Origin: Adiantum capillus-veneris
Lineage: Eukaryota > Streptophyta > Polypodiopsida > Polypodiales > Pteridaceae
Length of the DNA: 64,000 bases
NCBI GenBank assembly: GCA_014529385.2
Contig: CM043954.1
Location: 6,451,806 to 6,515,805, forward strand
Direction of reading: 5' to 3'
The notes under the pieces were generated by a model. It did no database searches, was not told the origin of the DNA, and saw nothing but the letters and a program-made list of their open reading frames with translations. Shown here one piece after another: positions 45,520 through 57,075 of the stretch; the first letter of the stretch is position 1; every line of letters starts with the position of its first letter. Position numbers and translations under genes: made by a program.

Positions 45520-45546
45520 GCAATCTGTCTTGATGCTCTAAAGCGG
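45520..45546. repeat. 27-bp satellite remnant between elements B and C
   Basis: GCAATCTGTCTTGATGCTCT... is nearly the satellite text GCAATCCGTCTCGATGGTCT found at 60829, and the matching continuation GTGGCACAATC follows element C at 54829. The two mobile elements are thus separated by a sliver of the array. Confidence 0.8.
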
Positions 45547-47100
45547 TGATGGGGGCTTTTCACAAGCCAAGCTCCCATACCCCTCTTCTCTCGTCCCCAC
45601 CCCATGAAAACCCCCTCTTAGGGAGGGAGTGATAAAAGGCATTGGAAAAAAGTAAGAAAAAAATAAAGTATGATTATGTAAATATATAAGAAAGGTAAAA
45701 TAGGCCACCTCATGCCTGCGGGATAGCCCATCCCCACCTTGCCTCCTTTTTCTTCATTGTTGCCCCGCCGGGTGTCCCTTTTCCTCTCCTCCACTCAACA
45801 GGTCAACCCCCTCTCTCTTCCCCTTGTCCTTTCTCCTTTCTCTCTCCCCTCAAGCTACCTCACCTCTCACCAATAATGCATTATAACTCACCAATAATGC
45901 ACCCTAACTCACATGCAACTTACCCTATCTTCCAAAATAGTATACCCCACCCCCTCTTTCTCTCTCCTATCATATCCCATGACCCAAATACCCCCCTCTC
46001 TCTCTAAAGGGCGCCATGTATTTTGTATTGTAGCTAAATAACCTCCCCCACACTCACACACACTCAGTTTCACTGAAAAAGGTGCCCACAGACCCATCCC
46101 CACCCGGTGGTTACGTGATTTTTCTTGTGTTCACACACATCTGCACACAGATTCACCTCTGAACACACTCTCCTCTCTCCCCTCTTGTAATTACTTTATT
46201 CTCCATGTCACCTCTCACTTTTTTTTCATCAACCCATCTCTCTCTCTCTTAGTCTCTCTCTCATGAGACTGCTATTCTGGCACATATACACACAGCCAGA
46301 CAAGTGGGGCCCACAGTCACATGGCCTATGTAGATAATGATTTCTTTATTTCTAAATTCTAGAATTTCTTCCCCCTCCTCCCCTATATAAAGAGGGGTCA
46401 CCATCACACTAAAGACACAGACAACATCACCAAAGAACACACTATGCACTGTGTGTGCCTAGTGCACACACACACACATCCACACCATCACCATCACCGC
46501 AATCACCATGCTTGTCTTGAGCATGACCTCTACACCCTTGGCTATGGAAGATGAAGGGCAACTAAATGAAGGATGATGGCCATAACCCTCGTGCGAGTCT
46601 TCGCCATCAACTCCCACCTATCCGCCATGTGCTCTACCACTCTCTCCCTTCTCATTCCCCTACCCTATGCTCCCCATTTCATCGCCTTATTCTCTAAATA
46701 AAGCTTGAGGTTTTGTGAGTATGTTTTCCTGCAATGTTTTTCCCATGTGAGGTGTGCGGAATCGCCACCTAGTCTTGTGTTTGGAGTGAGCTTGTGTATG
46801 TGTGAAGGGTGTGCGGATTCGCCATCCTTCTGTGGTGCCTAAGTACTAAGCCGCCATACCCCCTCCCTCACTCTCTCTCTCTCTCTCTATTGATCTCATT
46901 TCCCTTCCTCTTCATCATTACTCCCAAGAATCCATCTCTCTTGGATGAAAACTTTGTTATGGCGGTGTGTTGTTTGCGTCCTAGCCGCTGAAGATAGGTG
47001 GTGCCCCCTATTTGCTTTACCATGACAGGCTCGAGGCGCGCCATTCGGTCCCCGGTGTTTTAGAGGCCGTCGGGGTTCGGGGTTTGCTTTGCTCTCGTCA
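45547..47100 (+). repeat. Element C 5' LTR
   Basis: 1,554 bp, TGATGGGGGC...CTCTCGTCA. A TATA box, CTATATAAAG, lies at about 46383-46392. The CA- and CT-rich tracts are shared with the right copy, with few substitutions. Confidence 0.92.
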
Positions 47101-47119
47101 TTTGGTGCCCCCAATGAGG
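47101..47119 (+). promoter_or_regulatory. Element C primer-binding-site-like motif
   Basis: TTTGGTGCCCCCAATGAGG directly follows the LTR. TGGTGCCCCCA is shared with element F at the same position. The tRNA is not identified. Confidence 0.6.
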
Positions 47120-47958
47120 ATCTTTTCATGAAACCCTTCAGTTTACAAGAGTGAAACCCCTAAACTATTGTGAATGGATGAATGGCTAACAGGATTTGGT
47201 AATTGGACGACAGAAGAAGAAGAGCTCCAAGCACAACTAGACGAACTCCGCATCTCCATCGAAGCTCGAGTGTCAGGCGTAACGGTAATCGATTTGCAGT
47301 GGGAGAGTCAACCAACACGCCAAACCCAGTGGATATACATAGGCCAAGTGCCAAGAAGAAGAAGGAGAAGGTCGAAACCATGTCCGCAACCTACAACCAA
47401 CCAACAACAACAAAATGGAAGGAGCTCTGCACAATAGAGAATCAACACTATTCTACTTTGAGAATCGGGTAACTCAAGTCACCGAGGTAATTATCACAGT
47501 CAATTTTCAAGTCGCACCTTATGCTGCAGCACAGTTAATGGAAGCATTGGCTCACACTCTCACTAGAGAAACTAGGGATCTACTGAGTTTGTTTCAGGAA
47601 AGAACACCACCCTCTCCCACAAGCTTGGACAGTGACTAAGCACCTCTAAGCTTCACATGAATCAGTACAACCTACCTCAAGACAGATCACACTTACCAAC
47701 ACGTGTACGCTCAATCAAGGTAATACTGGACTTGAAGGCTCACTACCAGCACGTCATTGACACCATGCTAGGTGGGGAGCGGTTTTTTGAGGTTCTGGCA
47801 TCAGATCAACCATTTGTCTTACCTTTGGTACAAGGCAATGTACCATTTGAAGTTTTAATCTATGTCCTAGTATAAGAGGGTATACACGCCTCCTTGTAAA
47901 GAAGAAAAAAACTTTTGCAAGTTAAGCAGTGTGTCTTTCTAGCTCTCTCTCAGTAATC
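47120..47958 (+). other. Element C leader
   Basis: About 840 bp with short open frames (47174-47437, 47415-47639, 47657-47875) that resemble nothing I know. They may be upstream ORFs or chance. No TATA-like or repeat feature stands out. Confidence 0.5.
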
Positions 47959-49794
47959 ATGGCAAGTGTAGCATTTCCAACATTTAAAGGAAAGAAGGGG
48001 GAGGATTTGGTAACAGACTTCCTAGATGACTTTGAAGTAGCATGTGTAGTGAGCAACAAAGATACGGATGAATCCCGGGTTAGAATCTTTAAGCATCTCA
48101 TGAAGCTAGAAGCTAAATCATGGTACAATGCACTTCCACAAGCAACCAAGGATGACTGGGAACCCTTAAAAACCGCTTTTAAGAGGTGCTTTGGGGGAGG
48201 TACCACTTCAGAAAAGTTGTGGGACAAGTTGAGAGACTTGAAGCAGGAGGGTCTTTTAGAATGTGCCACCTATGAGTCCAAATTTGTGGATTTGTGGGAA
48301 CGGTGGGTTGAGTCACTGGCAAGGGGGGAAGCCGCACCCGATTTCCTAAAAAAAGATTGGTTCACGCATGGCTTATGGCCGCTTCTCAAGGAGAAGGTGA
48401 AAGGTAGATTCCCGGCTACGTATGAGTTAGCCGTTGAGATTGCTCGCCTTAAGGACAAGAAGCTACGAATGAAAGCCAAAGAAACCGAGTCAACAGAAAC
48501 AGTAACATCACGTCGACCAGCAACTACGACAACCACCATTCCACCACCACCACTGGCTCTTGGGGTAAGAGATGACCAACAAGATATGTTGGCCCATATT
48601 ACTGACCAACTGCAGAATTTGTCTGTCCACTTAATACAACAAGGGAGGAGTCAAGAAAGAGATCAAGACCCTGGAAGAGCACGACGACAAAATAGGGAGT
48701 ATCATTGCTACAACTGCGGAGAAGACAGTCACGGTATGTACTACTGTCCCAAACCACGACAAAACTATAATAGAGGAGGTAGGAGGAACCAATTGTCACC
48801 CCCTAGAGAAAGAACACCCCCACCCCGAGCACCAACCCCACCAACACAAATTCTACGTCCACCCCAGACACCACTACAAGCATCCATTCCACCTCTTCCA
48901 CCAACCCCACCACCTGATTGCCCTCTAAACATCATAAGGCTAGAAGAGAAAGGAAAAGCCGTAGTAGTGGATCCACCCAGAGCAAAGGAGAGGGACAAGG
49001 GTAAGGAGAAGGTAACCTTTTTAGAACCACTTGATGCCATGACTGTGAAAAGAGCTACGAGGGAGAAGGCTACACAATTAGATGATGAGAGAATCATGAG
49101 AGGAGAAACTAGCAAGAGGCCATCCAGGCCACGACGGAAATTGGGCATCATCGACTTCCAAATAGGGGAAAGTTCTAAGCCCTATGATCTAACATTGGAT
49201 GTGGCAGAGCAAGGACCGAAGATTACATGGCCACAGCTGCTACATCTTGTACCTAAAGTAAGGCGACAATGGTCTAAAATGGTAAGTACAAGACGCTCCA
49301 AAACAAAGGTAGCCGGAGCAATTTCGGGATGCAACATGGATGACATCCTTCCAATTGTCGACGTAAACATAAAAGGAAAGAGGGTTGGAAACACCTACAT
49401 TGATGGAGGTGCACAAATCTGTGTAATGAGCGAAGCTATGATTCTTCGATTAGGGCTCGAGGTTGACAGGCCTTCTCCATGCAAGGCAAAGATGGCAAAC
49501 AACGCAAAAGTAAAGTGTGTGGGTGTGGTAAGTGACGTGAAAATCAAAGCTTTCAACACTGAGGTAGAGGTAGATGTTTTTGTAATGCCTACTAAGGGGG
49601 AGGGCTATCCACTAATTTTGGGAAGGCCATGGTTGATGGCCATGAAGGCAAAACAGGACTGGGGTACTGGCCTTCTACGCATGACCGGTAAGAAAGGGGA
49701 GACAATCTACTACGACATGAGGATTGGAAAGCAGAAGCAAATGAATCTAGAAACATCGGCAGATGAAACCACTAGCGAATCTTCCAGTTCTTAG
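47959..49794 (+). CDS. Element C Gag and aspartic protease
   Basis: An uninterrupted frame of about 611 residues from MASVAFPTFKGKKGED; an in-frame ATG ten codons upstream (47929) is less likely because the Gag fold starts at the later one. Gag core spans roughly residues 1-180 (WYNALPQATKDDW, FKRCFGGG), and a zinc knuckle CYNCGEDSHGMYYC lies at about 48709-48750. A long Pro-rich linker and a basic segment follow, then the protease with TYIDGGAQICVMSE near 49399 and YPLILGRPWLMAM near 49606-49644. It ends in a Ser/Thr/Glu-rich tail at TAG. Gag should form the particle; the protease should cut the polyprotein. Confidence 0.88.
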   Translation: MASVAFPTFKGKKGEDLVTDFLDDFEVACVVSNKDTDESRVRIFKHLMKLEAKSWYNALPQATKDDWEPLKTAFKRCFGGGTTSEKLWDKLRDLKQEGLLECATYESKFVDLWERWVESLARGEAAPDFLKKDWFTHGLWPLLKEKVKGRFPATYELAVEIARLKDKKLRMKAKETESTETVTSRRPATTTTTIPPPPLALGVRDDQQDMLAHITDQLQNLSVHLIQQGRSQERDQDPGRARRQNREYHCYNCGEDSHGMYYCPKPRQNYNRGGRRNQLSPPRERTPPPRAPTPPTQILRPPQTPLQASIPPLPPTPPPDCPLNIIRLEEKGKAVVVDPPRAKERDKGKEKVTFLEPLDAMTVKRATREKATQLDDERIMRGETSKRPSRPRRKLGIIDFQIGESSKPYDLTLDVAEQGPKITWPQLLHLVPKVRRQWSKMVSTRRSKTKVAGAISGCNMDDILPIVDVNIKGKRVGNTYIDGGAQICVMSEAMILRLGLEVDRPSPCKAKMANNAKVKCVGVVSDVKIKAFNTEVEVDVFVMPTKGEGYPLILGRPWLMAMKAKQDWGTGLLRMTGKKGETIYYDMRIGKQKQMNLETSADETTSESSSS

Positions 49795-49836
49795 GAGGAG
49801 ACCACATCCACCGACGAAAGTGACGGTTCCATTGAT

Positions 49837-51666
49837 GTGATGGGTATCATTATGAAGGATCCACAAAGGGTAAGCACAACTGGTGATCCATCACCAAAAG
49901 GGAAACCCAATGAAGAGGAGAGAAAATCACTTGGCCTAGGAGGAAGTAGGTTGAAGGGTATGTTGTCTACGGAATTAACACTTGAGGAGAAAGATAGTTT
50001 TTTGCAAATGTTGATGGGATTTCCTAACCTGTTCATTGACAACTATGAAAGAATCACAGGCATTACAGTGGTGGAACATCATATTAAGCTGAAGGAAGGG
50101 GTAAAACCAGTTGTGCAAAAGCTACGACGACTGGAGGTCATACAAGAAAAGGCACTCTTGGTCGAGGTAAGGAAACTGTTGGAGGCGGGATTCATCTATC
50201 CTGTAGAAAACTCAGAATGGGTGTCACCCGTAGTGGTGACGCCTAAAAAGAATGGTAAGTGGAGGGTCTGTGTTGACTATAAACCACTAAATGCAGCTAC
50301 AAAGAGAGACCACTTTCCTCTCCCTTTCTTGGATGAAATTCTGAATGAAGTAGCGGGTTTTGAATGCTATACCGTCTGTGATGGTTATTCAGGATACTTT
50401 CAAATACGCATAGCCTTGGAAGATCAGCTAAAAACCACTTTTATCACGCCATGGGGTTGTTTTGCATACAGGGTTATGCCATTTGGTCTCACAAATGCAC
50501 CTGCCACATTCCAAAGATATATCACATATGTTTTTCAACCGTTCTTTGGAACATCCATAAGAGTGTTCAATGATGATTTTTGTATATATAGCTCCCGTAT
50601 TTCACATTTAGAAAAGGTAACTGAAGGTTTGGCCAGGTTGCAGAGCCTAGGTGGGCAATTAAATGTGGATAAATGTCACATTGGGGAGAGTAAAGTCATT
50701 CTACTAGGCCATGAAATTTCAACAAGAGGTATCAATGCCGACCCAAGTAAGGTGTCCGCACTCATAGCCCTACCTTCACCAATGACCGCACGTCAACTGG
50801 TCTCTTTTCTACAGAAGTTGAGGTACTTAAGTAGATTCATACATCTACTATCACAACTTGTTCTACCACTGCAACAACTCACTCAAAGATCAACTTTCAC
50901 TTGGGATGAGGAAAGTGAACATCACTACAACAAGGTAAAGGAGGTCTTAGCCACTCTACCAACTATCTCACCACCTAAGTGGGATGAAAAATTCTATGTC
51001 ACCTCAAGTGTTGGTGATGACTCATTGGGGGCTGTGCTACTCCAAAAGGATACAACGACATCTTTCATGAGGCCAATCTACTTCTCTAGTCGAATGATGA
51101 CAGCAGGAGAGAAAGGTTTCACCCATGTGGAACACTTAGTCCTAGCTCTTAGATTTGCAACTACAAAGTTTACGTCATATTTGCTGCCTAAGCAATTTGT
51201 GATTCTAACCACGGATGAAATATTTCCCTATGTTGTACAACACATGGATGTGTCTTCTAGAATTACTAAATGGCTAGTTCGTCTGCAAGAGTTTGACTAC
51301 ACGGTACAGGTAGAAAGCACGACAAGGGCAAGTTTGGGGGGACTCATGACCTACCAAGTCTTTGAAGGTAAGGAGAAGCAATCTCAGGAAGGAGAAGTCC
51401 GATTACCTCCAGTACCACCGATGGTAGAAGGAGCATACTCTCTCTACTTTGATGGAGCCTACAAGCAAGCGTCCGACAAAGCAGCTGCAGGCATAGTGGT
51501 CTTTGATGACAAAGGGACAAAGGTATTTTTGTTGGGCCAATTGTTAGATTCACATTCTAACAATGAAGCTGAGTATGCAGCACTAACCAAGGGTCTACAA
51601 TGGTGCGTCTCACAAGGTGTACAATGCCTTAATGTATTTGGGGATGCTCTACTTCTGGTAAGGTAA
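49837..51666 (+). CDS. Element C reverse transcriptase, RNase H and start of archaeal-type RNase H
   Basis: 609 open residues, in the same frame as Gag-protease and separated from it only by TAG at 49792. RT shows VVVTPKKNGKWRVCVDYK, YTVCDGYSGYFQIRI, VMPFGLTNAPATFQ and the active site VFNDDFCIYS with both Asp. The retroviral-type RNase H follows (TSSVGDDSLGAVLLQKD, then a degenerate DHQ region). After a linker a second RNase H starts: LYFDGAYKQASDKAAAGIV, NNEAEYAALTKGL and FGDALLLVR, the archaeal-type domain that marks Tat/Ogre elements. The frame ends at TAA (51664) inside that domain. Confidence 0.88.
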   Translation: MMGIIMKDPQRVSTTGDPSPKGKPNEEERKSLGLGGSRLKGMLSTELTLEEKDSFLQMLMGFPNLFIDNYERITGITVVEHHIKLKEGVKPVVQKLRRLEVIQEKALLVEVRKLLEAGFIYPVENSEWVSPVVVTPKKNGKWRVCVDYKPLNAATKRDHFPLPFLDEILNEVAGFECYTVCDGYSGYFQIRIALEDQLKTTFITPWGCFAYRVMPFGLTNAPATFQRYITYVFQPFFGTSIRVFNDDFCIYSSRISHLEKVTEGLARLQSLGGQLNVDKCHIGESKVILLGHEISTRGINADPSKVSALIALPSPMTARQLVSFLQKLRYLSRFIHLLSQLVLPLQQLTQRSTFTWDEESEHHYNKVKEVLATLPTISPPKWDEKFYVTSSVGDDSLGAVLLQKDTTTSFMRPIYFSSRMMTAGEKGFTHVEHLVLALRFATTKFTSYLLPKQFVILTTDEIFPYVVQHMDVSSRITKWLVRLQEFDYTVQVESTTRASLGGLMTYQVFEGKEKQSQEGEVRLPPVPPMVEGAYSLYFDGAYKQASDKAAAGIVVFDDKGTKVFLLGQLLDSHSNNEAEYAALTKGLQWCVSQGVQCLNVFGDALLLVR

Positions 51667-52587
51667 GTAAATGGAGCATGGACATGCAAGAATCCTAGTT
51701 TAAGGACTCACTTAAGTGGTGTAAAAACCTTGTTGGGTAAGTTTGAAGAAGTTCAAATACACCATATCCCAAGGTCTCAAAACCAAGAAACAGATGCCCT
51801 AGCAAGTGAAAGACTACAGGAAGTGGTGGTTGGAGCAATAAAACTAAAGCTCCCTCTATTTCAAGGCAGTGATGCCTTGCCTGACATCATGCATTTTTTG
51901 GAAACAGGGGAATGCCCATCAGATTTAACAAAGGGACAGAAGCAATGGCTGACGCGGAAGGCCACGAGGTATCGAGTCATCAATGATGGTTTGTACTGTA
52001 AGGGTAAGGACCAAATACTCAGGAAGGTCCCTCTCTCTCACGAAATCACGGGAGTAATTGCTAGCTGTCACGATGGGGTTTGTGGTGGTCACTTTGCCCT
52101 AGACATAACAAGTAGGAAAATCTTGCAGGCAGGCTTCATATGGCCTAGCCTCAACCGTGATGTACACCATTGGTGCAAAACGTGTAAGTTGTGTCAAAAG
52201 GCCGGCACTAGGTCACTTATGCCTGAACCACAGACACCTATTCTCTCATATGGCCCATTTGAAAAATGGGGTATCGATGCCATTGGGCCATTACCTAGGG
52301 CCAACTCAGGAAAATTCTACATTATCATGGGGGTCAACTACATGACTAGATGGGCAGAGGCTACAGCCACCACTAGAATCACAGCGGTAGAGGTAGCTAA
52401 ATTTATCTACGAGCACATATGTTGTAGGTTTGGCACACCTTTAGAGATCATCTCTGATAGAGGGCCAGGTTTCAGAGCAGACTTGGTAGGAGAATTAATG
52501 CAGAAACTGGGCATTACAAGGAGGCACTCTTCACCATATTACCCTCAATGTAATGGCCTAGTTGAAAAGGAATGTAATGGTTTCTAA
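51667..52587 (+). CDS. Element C archaeal-type RNase H end and integrase
   Basis: Same frame, open from 51667. It finishes the second RNase H (KFEEVQIHHIPRSQNQETDALA) and then encodes integrase: zinc-binding HDGVCGGHFALD...WCKTCKLCQ near 52060-52200, and the core. The first catalytic position reads Asn (MGVNYMTRW, where DY is normal); the second Asp is kept (IISDRGPGF) and the Glu is in GLVEKECN near 52560. The frame stops at 52587, but homology moves to another frame at about 52570. The Asn substitution suggests loss of strand-transfer activity. Confidence 0.82.
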   Translation, partial: VNGAWTCKNPSLRTHLSGVKTLLGKFEEVQIHHIPRSQNQETDALASERLQEVVVGAIKLKLPLFQGSDALPDIMHFLETGECPSDLTKGQKQWLTRKATRYRVINDGLYCKGKDQILRKVPLSHEITGVIASCHDGVCGGHFALDITSRKILQAGFIWPSLNRDVHHWCKTCKLCQKAGTRSLMPEPQTPILSYGPFEKWGIDAIGPLPRANSGKFYIIMGVNYMTRWAEATATTRITAVEVAKFIYEHICCRFGTPLEIISDRGPGFRADLVGELMQKLGITRRHSSPYYPQCNGLVEKECNGF

Positions 52588-53212
52588 AATTATTACCAAG
52601 CAGGTAAACAATCATCCCGGAGACTGGGATAAGTATCTACTACCAGCTTTATGGGCCTACAGAACTTCATTTCGTACATCCTTGGGATTCACACCGTATC
52701 ATCTAGTATTTGGTAAGGAAGCAATCTTGCCCATTGAAGTGCAACTACAAAGTCTCAGAGTAATGGCAAGCCAACTTCAACAACCCAACATGCATTTGAG
52801 AGATCACATCATCAACTTGGAAAGACTGCAGTTGGACAGAGAAGAAGTAATAAATTATTATGCAGCACAAGCAGAGCATAGACGGATTAGCTTTAACGAG
52901 CATCTCCGGAAAAAAGAATTGAAGAAAGGAATGTTGGTGCTCCGCTACGACAATCGCTTCGACACGCGCAAGCATAAGAAACTCCTCCTCTGATGGGAAG
53001 GCCCTTTCATCATCAGGAAAAAGTATGCCAATGGAAGCTACCAGCTTATGGAGGCTGATGGAAAACTTCATAAAACCAGGGTAAATGGTTGACGACTTAA
53101 ACCTTATTTTCTTCGATTTGACCAGGCTCCACCAATTGACATTCCAGATGAGGACACACCATCAGCCGCCACCTCCGACGATAATGATCAAACAGATGAG
53201 CTAGAGACATGA
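52562..53212 (+). pseudogene. Element C integrase C-terminal part (shifted frame)
   Basis: Continuation of integrase after a frameshift: NHPGDWDKYLLPALWAYRTSFRTS and PYHLVFGKEAILPIEV (52562-52993) match the region after the catalytic Glu. A stop at 52991-52993 and a further shift separate the last piece (WEGPFIIRKKYANGSYQL near 53001-53050). Coding ends near 53212, just before the purine tract. Confidence 0.8.
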
Positions 53213-53224
53213 ATGCCTCTAGCC

Positions 53225-53235
53225 AAAAGGGGAGG
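53225..53235 (+). promoter_or_regulatory. Element C polypurine tract
   Basis: AAAAGGGGAGG, five bases before the right LTR start. Confidence 0.8.
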
Positions 53236-53240
53236 CCTAA

Positions 53241-54557
53241 TGATGGGGGCTTTTCACAAGCCAAGCTCCCATACCCCTCTTCTCTCGTCCCCACCCCATG
53301 AAAACCCCCTCTTAGGGAGGGAGTGATAAAAGGCATTGAAAAAAAGTAAGAAAAAAATGAAGTATGATTATGTAAATATATAAGAAAGGTAAAATAGGCC
53401 ACCTCATGCCTGCGGGATAGCCCATCCCCACCTTGCCTCCTTTTTCTTCACTGTTGCCCCACCGGGTGTCCCTTTTCCTCTCCTCCACTCAAAAGGTCAA
53501 CCCCCTCTCTCTTCCCCTTGTCCTTTCTCCTTTCTCTCTCCCCTCAAGCTACCCCACCTCTCACCAATAATGCATTATAACTCACCAATAATGCACCCTA
53601 ACTCACATGCAACTTACCCTATCTTCCAAAATAGTATACCCCACCCCCTCTTTCTCTCTCCTATCATATCCCATGACCCAAATACCCCCCTCTCTCTCTA
53701 AAGGGCGCCATGTATCTTGTCTTGTAGCTAAATAACCTCCCCCACACTCACACACACTCAGTTTCACTGAAAAAGGTGCCCACAGACCCATCCCCACCCG
53801 GTGGTTACCTGATTGTTCTTGTGTTCACACACATCTGCACACAGATTCACCTCTGAACACACTCCCCTCTCTCCCCTCTTGTAATTACTTTATTCTCCAT
53901 GTCACCTCTCACTTTTTTTTCATCAACCCATCTCTCTCTCTTAGTCTCTCTCTCATGAGACTGCTATTCTGGCACATATACACACAGCCAGACAAGTGGG
54001 GCCCACAGTCACATGGCCTATGTAGATAATGATTTCTTCATTTCTAAATTCTAGAATTTCTCCCCCCTCCTCCCCTATATAAAGAGGGGTCACCATCACA
54101 CTAAAGACACAGACAACATCACCAAAGAACACACTATGCACTGTGTGTGCCTAGTGCACACACACACACCCACACCATCACCATCACCGCAATCACCATG
54201 CTTGTCTTGAGCATGACCTCTACACCCTTGGCTATGGAAGATGAAGGGCAACTAAATGAAGGATGATGGCCATAACCCTCGTGCGAGTCTTCGCCATCAA
54301 CTCCCACCTATCCGCCATGTGCTCTACCACTCTCTCCCTTCTCATTCCCCTACCCTATGCTCCCCATTTCATCGCCTTATTCTCTAAATAAAGCTTGAGG
54401 TTTTGTGAGTATGTTTTCCTGCAATGTTTTTCCCATGTGAGGTGTGCGAAATCTCCACCTAGTCTTGTGTTTGGAGTGAGCTTGTGTATGTGTGAAGGGT
54501 GTGCGGATTCGCCATCCTTCTATGGTGCCTAGGTACTAAGCCGCCATACCCCCTCCC

Positions 54558-54618
<61 letters not shown>

Positions 54619-54828
54619 TGATCTCATTTCCCTTCCTCTTCATCATTACTCCCAACCATCCATCTCTCTTGGATGAAAACTTTGTTATGATGGTGTGTTG
54701 TTTGCGGCCTAGCCACTGAAGCTAGGTGGTGCCCCCTATTTGCTTTACCATGACAAGCTCGAGGCACGCCATTCGGTCCCTGGTGTTTTAGGGGCCATTG
54801 GGGTTCGGGGTTCGCTTTGCTCCCGTCA
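53241..54828 (+). repeat. Element C 3' LTR
   Basis: 1,588 bp, TGATGGGGGC...CTCCCGTCA. Its extra length over the left copy comes mainly from a CT microsatellite (54559-54616). TATA box at about 54074-54083. Confidence 0.92.
54559..54616 (+). repeat. (CT)n microsatellite, expanded in C 3' LTR
   Basis: About 58 bp of CT. The left LTR has only a short CT run at about 46869-46888, so the change happened after insertion. Confidence 0.95.
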
Positions 54829-55115
54829 GTGGCACAATCTCCAAATTTTGGTCGTAAGGCCTTTGGCGAGCCCAAAGCCAAAAAAATGGTGATTGTGCTA
54901 CCTTGGAGTGCCGATACGAGAATGGATGGCCATGAAAGTTTGTGGAGGTGCAAGAACCACACAAATACCTATGCTTGCTAAGTTTCATGGTCATCACAAT
55001 CGGTCTCGACGGTCCAAGGTGGGACAATCGCCAATTTTTTATCGTTGGGCCTTTGGTGATCCCAAAGCCCAAAAAATTGGGGATTGTGCCGCCTTGGACT
55101 AATGAGACAAGAACG
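54829..55115. repeat. Satellite units between element C and copia-2
   Basis: About one and a half units, from GTGGCACAATCTCC to GAGACAAGAACG. Foldback 2 (54831-54900), foldback 1 (54926-55000) and another foldback 2 (55020-55092) are all recognisable. Interrupted by copia-2 at 55116. Confidence 0.9.
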
Positions 55116-55307
55116 TGAAGGAGTACCAGCGGAAGTGCGACGCGAGAGTGAGTGCGAGAAGAAGAGCACCATGATATGATGAACTCGCTCTACTGTAATG
55201 TGTAGAGCATAGTGAGTTCTTATTAGGTTTTTACAAAACAATATGTGTACATACTTGGCGGCCCGCCCACTTACCTGGGCTACCACATTGGGCTTTATAC
55301 CCCAACA
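55116..55307 (-). repeat. Copia-2 3' LTR
   Basis: 192 bp. Next to it, 55308-55318 reads AAGTGGGAGGT on the minus strand, the usual copia purine tract. Confidence 0.92.
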
Positions 55308-55396
55308 ACCTCCCACTTAAAGTCCAATGTGGTACTTTAAGTGTGAGAGAAGCGACTATACAAGCTAATATACAAGAGATGTAGAGAAGTGATGTA

Positions 55397-57038
55397 CTAC
55401 CCTACACCTAACTGCTTGCGAAAATGCGCAAAGCTCTCTGAGGGAAGTCCTTTTGTAAGTAGATCAGCAGGATTTTTTGTGGTGTGAACTTTGACAAGCT
55501 GAAGTTGCTTATCCTCGAGCATTTCCCTGATGAAATGATACTTCACATCCACATGCTTTGTCTTTGAGTGATAAACTGGATTGCGAGCCAATTGTATAGC
55601 ACTTTGACTATCACAATATAACACAGGCATCTCTTCTTTGATTCCCAAATCTGTTACTAGTCGATTAAGCCAAATTGATTCTTTGCATGCCTCTGATGCT
55701 GCAACATATTCAGCCTCTGTAGTAGACTGAGTAACACAATCATGTAATCTAGAACGCCATGATACTGCTCCACCAACCAATGTAAAGACATACCCTGACG
55801 TAGACCTTCGGTTGTCTAAGTCACCTGCATAATCTGAGTCTGTAAAACCCTTTACACTTAGCTCCTGACTCCCATAGCATATGTGCATACTCTTTGTAGC
55901 TTTCAGGTATCTCAATATTCCTTTCACTGCCTCCCAATGTTTCTTGCCTGGGTTTGACATGTATCGACTTGCTACTCCCACTGCAAATGCAATGTCTGTG
56001 CAAGTAGCAATCATTGCATACATCAAACTACCCACTGCAGACGCATATGGAATCTTATCCATTTCAGCCTGTTCTTTCTCAGACACAGGACAATCTTGTT
56101 TGCTAAGTTTCACATATGGTGGCAATGGAACACTCAATGCCTTTCCCTTCTCCATATTGAAACGTTGTAAAACCTTGTCAATATACTCTGTTTGAGATAA
56201 CCAAATCAACTTCTTTGATCTGTCTCTCTCAATGCGCATACCAAGTATATGACTTGCCTCACCCATGTCTTTCATGTCAAACGATTTTGCCATCTTTGAC
56301 TTCAAAGCTGAAATTTCTTCCAAGTGCTTTCCAGCAATCAACATGTCATCCACATACAAAATAAGGATCAGCCAACTGCCATCCTTAGCCTTCTTTGTAT
56401 ATAGACAGTGATCGAACTCACTACGTTTGTAGCCTTGAGAAAGCATAAACTTGTGCAACTTATGGTACCATGCCCTCGGTGATTGTTTTAAGCCATAAAG
56501 ACTCTTTAACAACTGGCACACCAAATCTTCCTTGCCTTTCTCAACAAACCCTTCTGGCTGCTGCATGTAAATTTCCACATCTAAATCACCATGCAAGAAC
56601 GTTGTCTTGACATCCATTTGGTGCAACACCAAATCTAATATGGCAACCAATGCAAGAAAGCATCTCAATGTAGTCATCTTGACCACCGAAGAGAAGACTT
56701 CATCAAAGTCAATGCCTTGTTCTTGCTTAAAGCCCTTGGCAACAAGCCTTGCTTTGTACTTTGGCTGACTATCATGAGCGGTGATCTTATACCTGTAAAC
56801 CCATTTACAAGGTAGAGCCTTTTTGCCATGTGGTAATTTAACTAGCTTCCATGTCTGGTTTTTATGCAGAGCTGTCATCTTTGACTGCATGGCCAATTGC
56901 CAATTCCCGGAGTCCTTCATTTGCACTGCTTCCTTGTAGCATGAAGGCTCATTGCAATCAGTCAACATGACATAGTTCATAGATGGAAAAAACCTATGAG
57001 GAGGTCGCGTGATACGTCTAGATCTATGCAAAATAGTT

Positions 57039-57075
<37 letters not shown>

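Larger units (their letters stand above)
45547..54828 (+). mobile_element. Element C: Tat/Ogre-like Ty3/gypsy element, nearly full-length
   Basis: Two long LTRs (45547-47100 and 53241-54828), primer-site motif, leader, Gag-protease, RT with RNase H, a second archaeal-type RNase H, integrase and a purine tract. The coding region from 47959 to about 52570 stays in one frame, interrupted by only two stop codons (49792-49794 TAG and 51664-51666 TAA), then shifts. Low LTR divergence and the open frames mark a fairly young insertion. It sits in the satellite: TCTAAAGCGG on the left and GTGGCACAATC on the right rebuild the array text, with AGCGG/AGTGG as a possible imperfect target duplication. Confidence 0.9.

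Noticed and set aside
47174-47875. Small genes in the leader of element C
   Set aside because: Short, overlapping, no recognised motif and not mirrored in element F; kept only as possible upstream ORFs.
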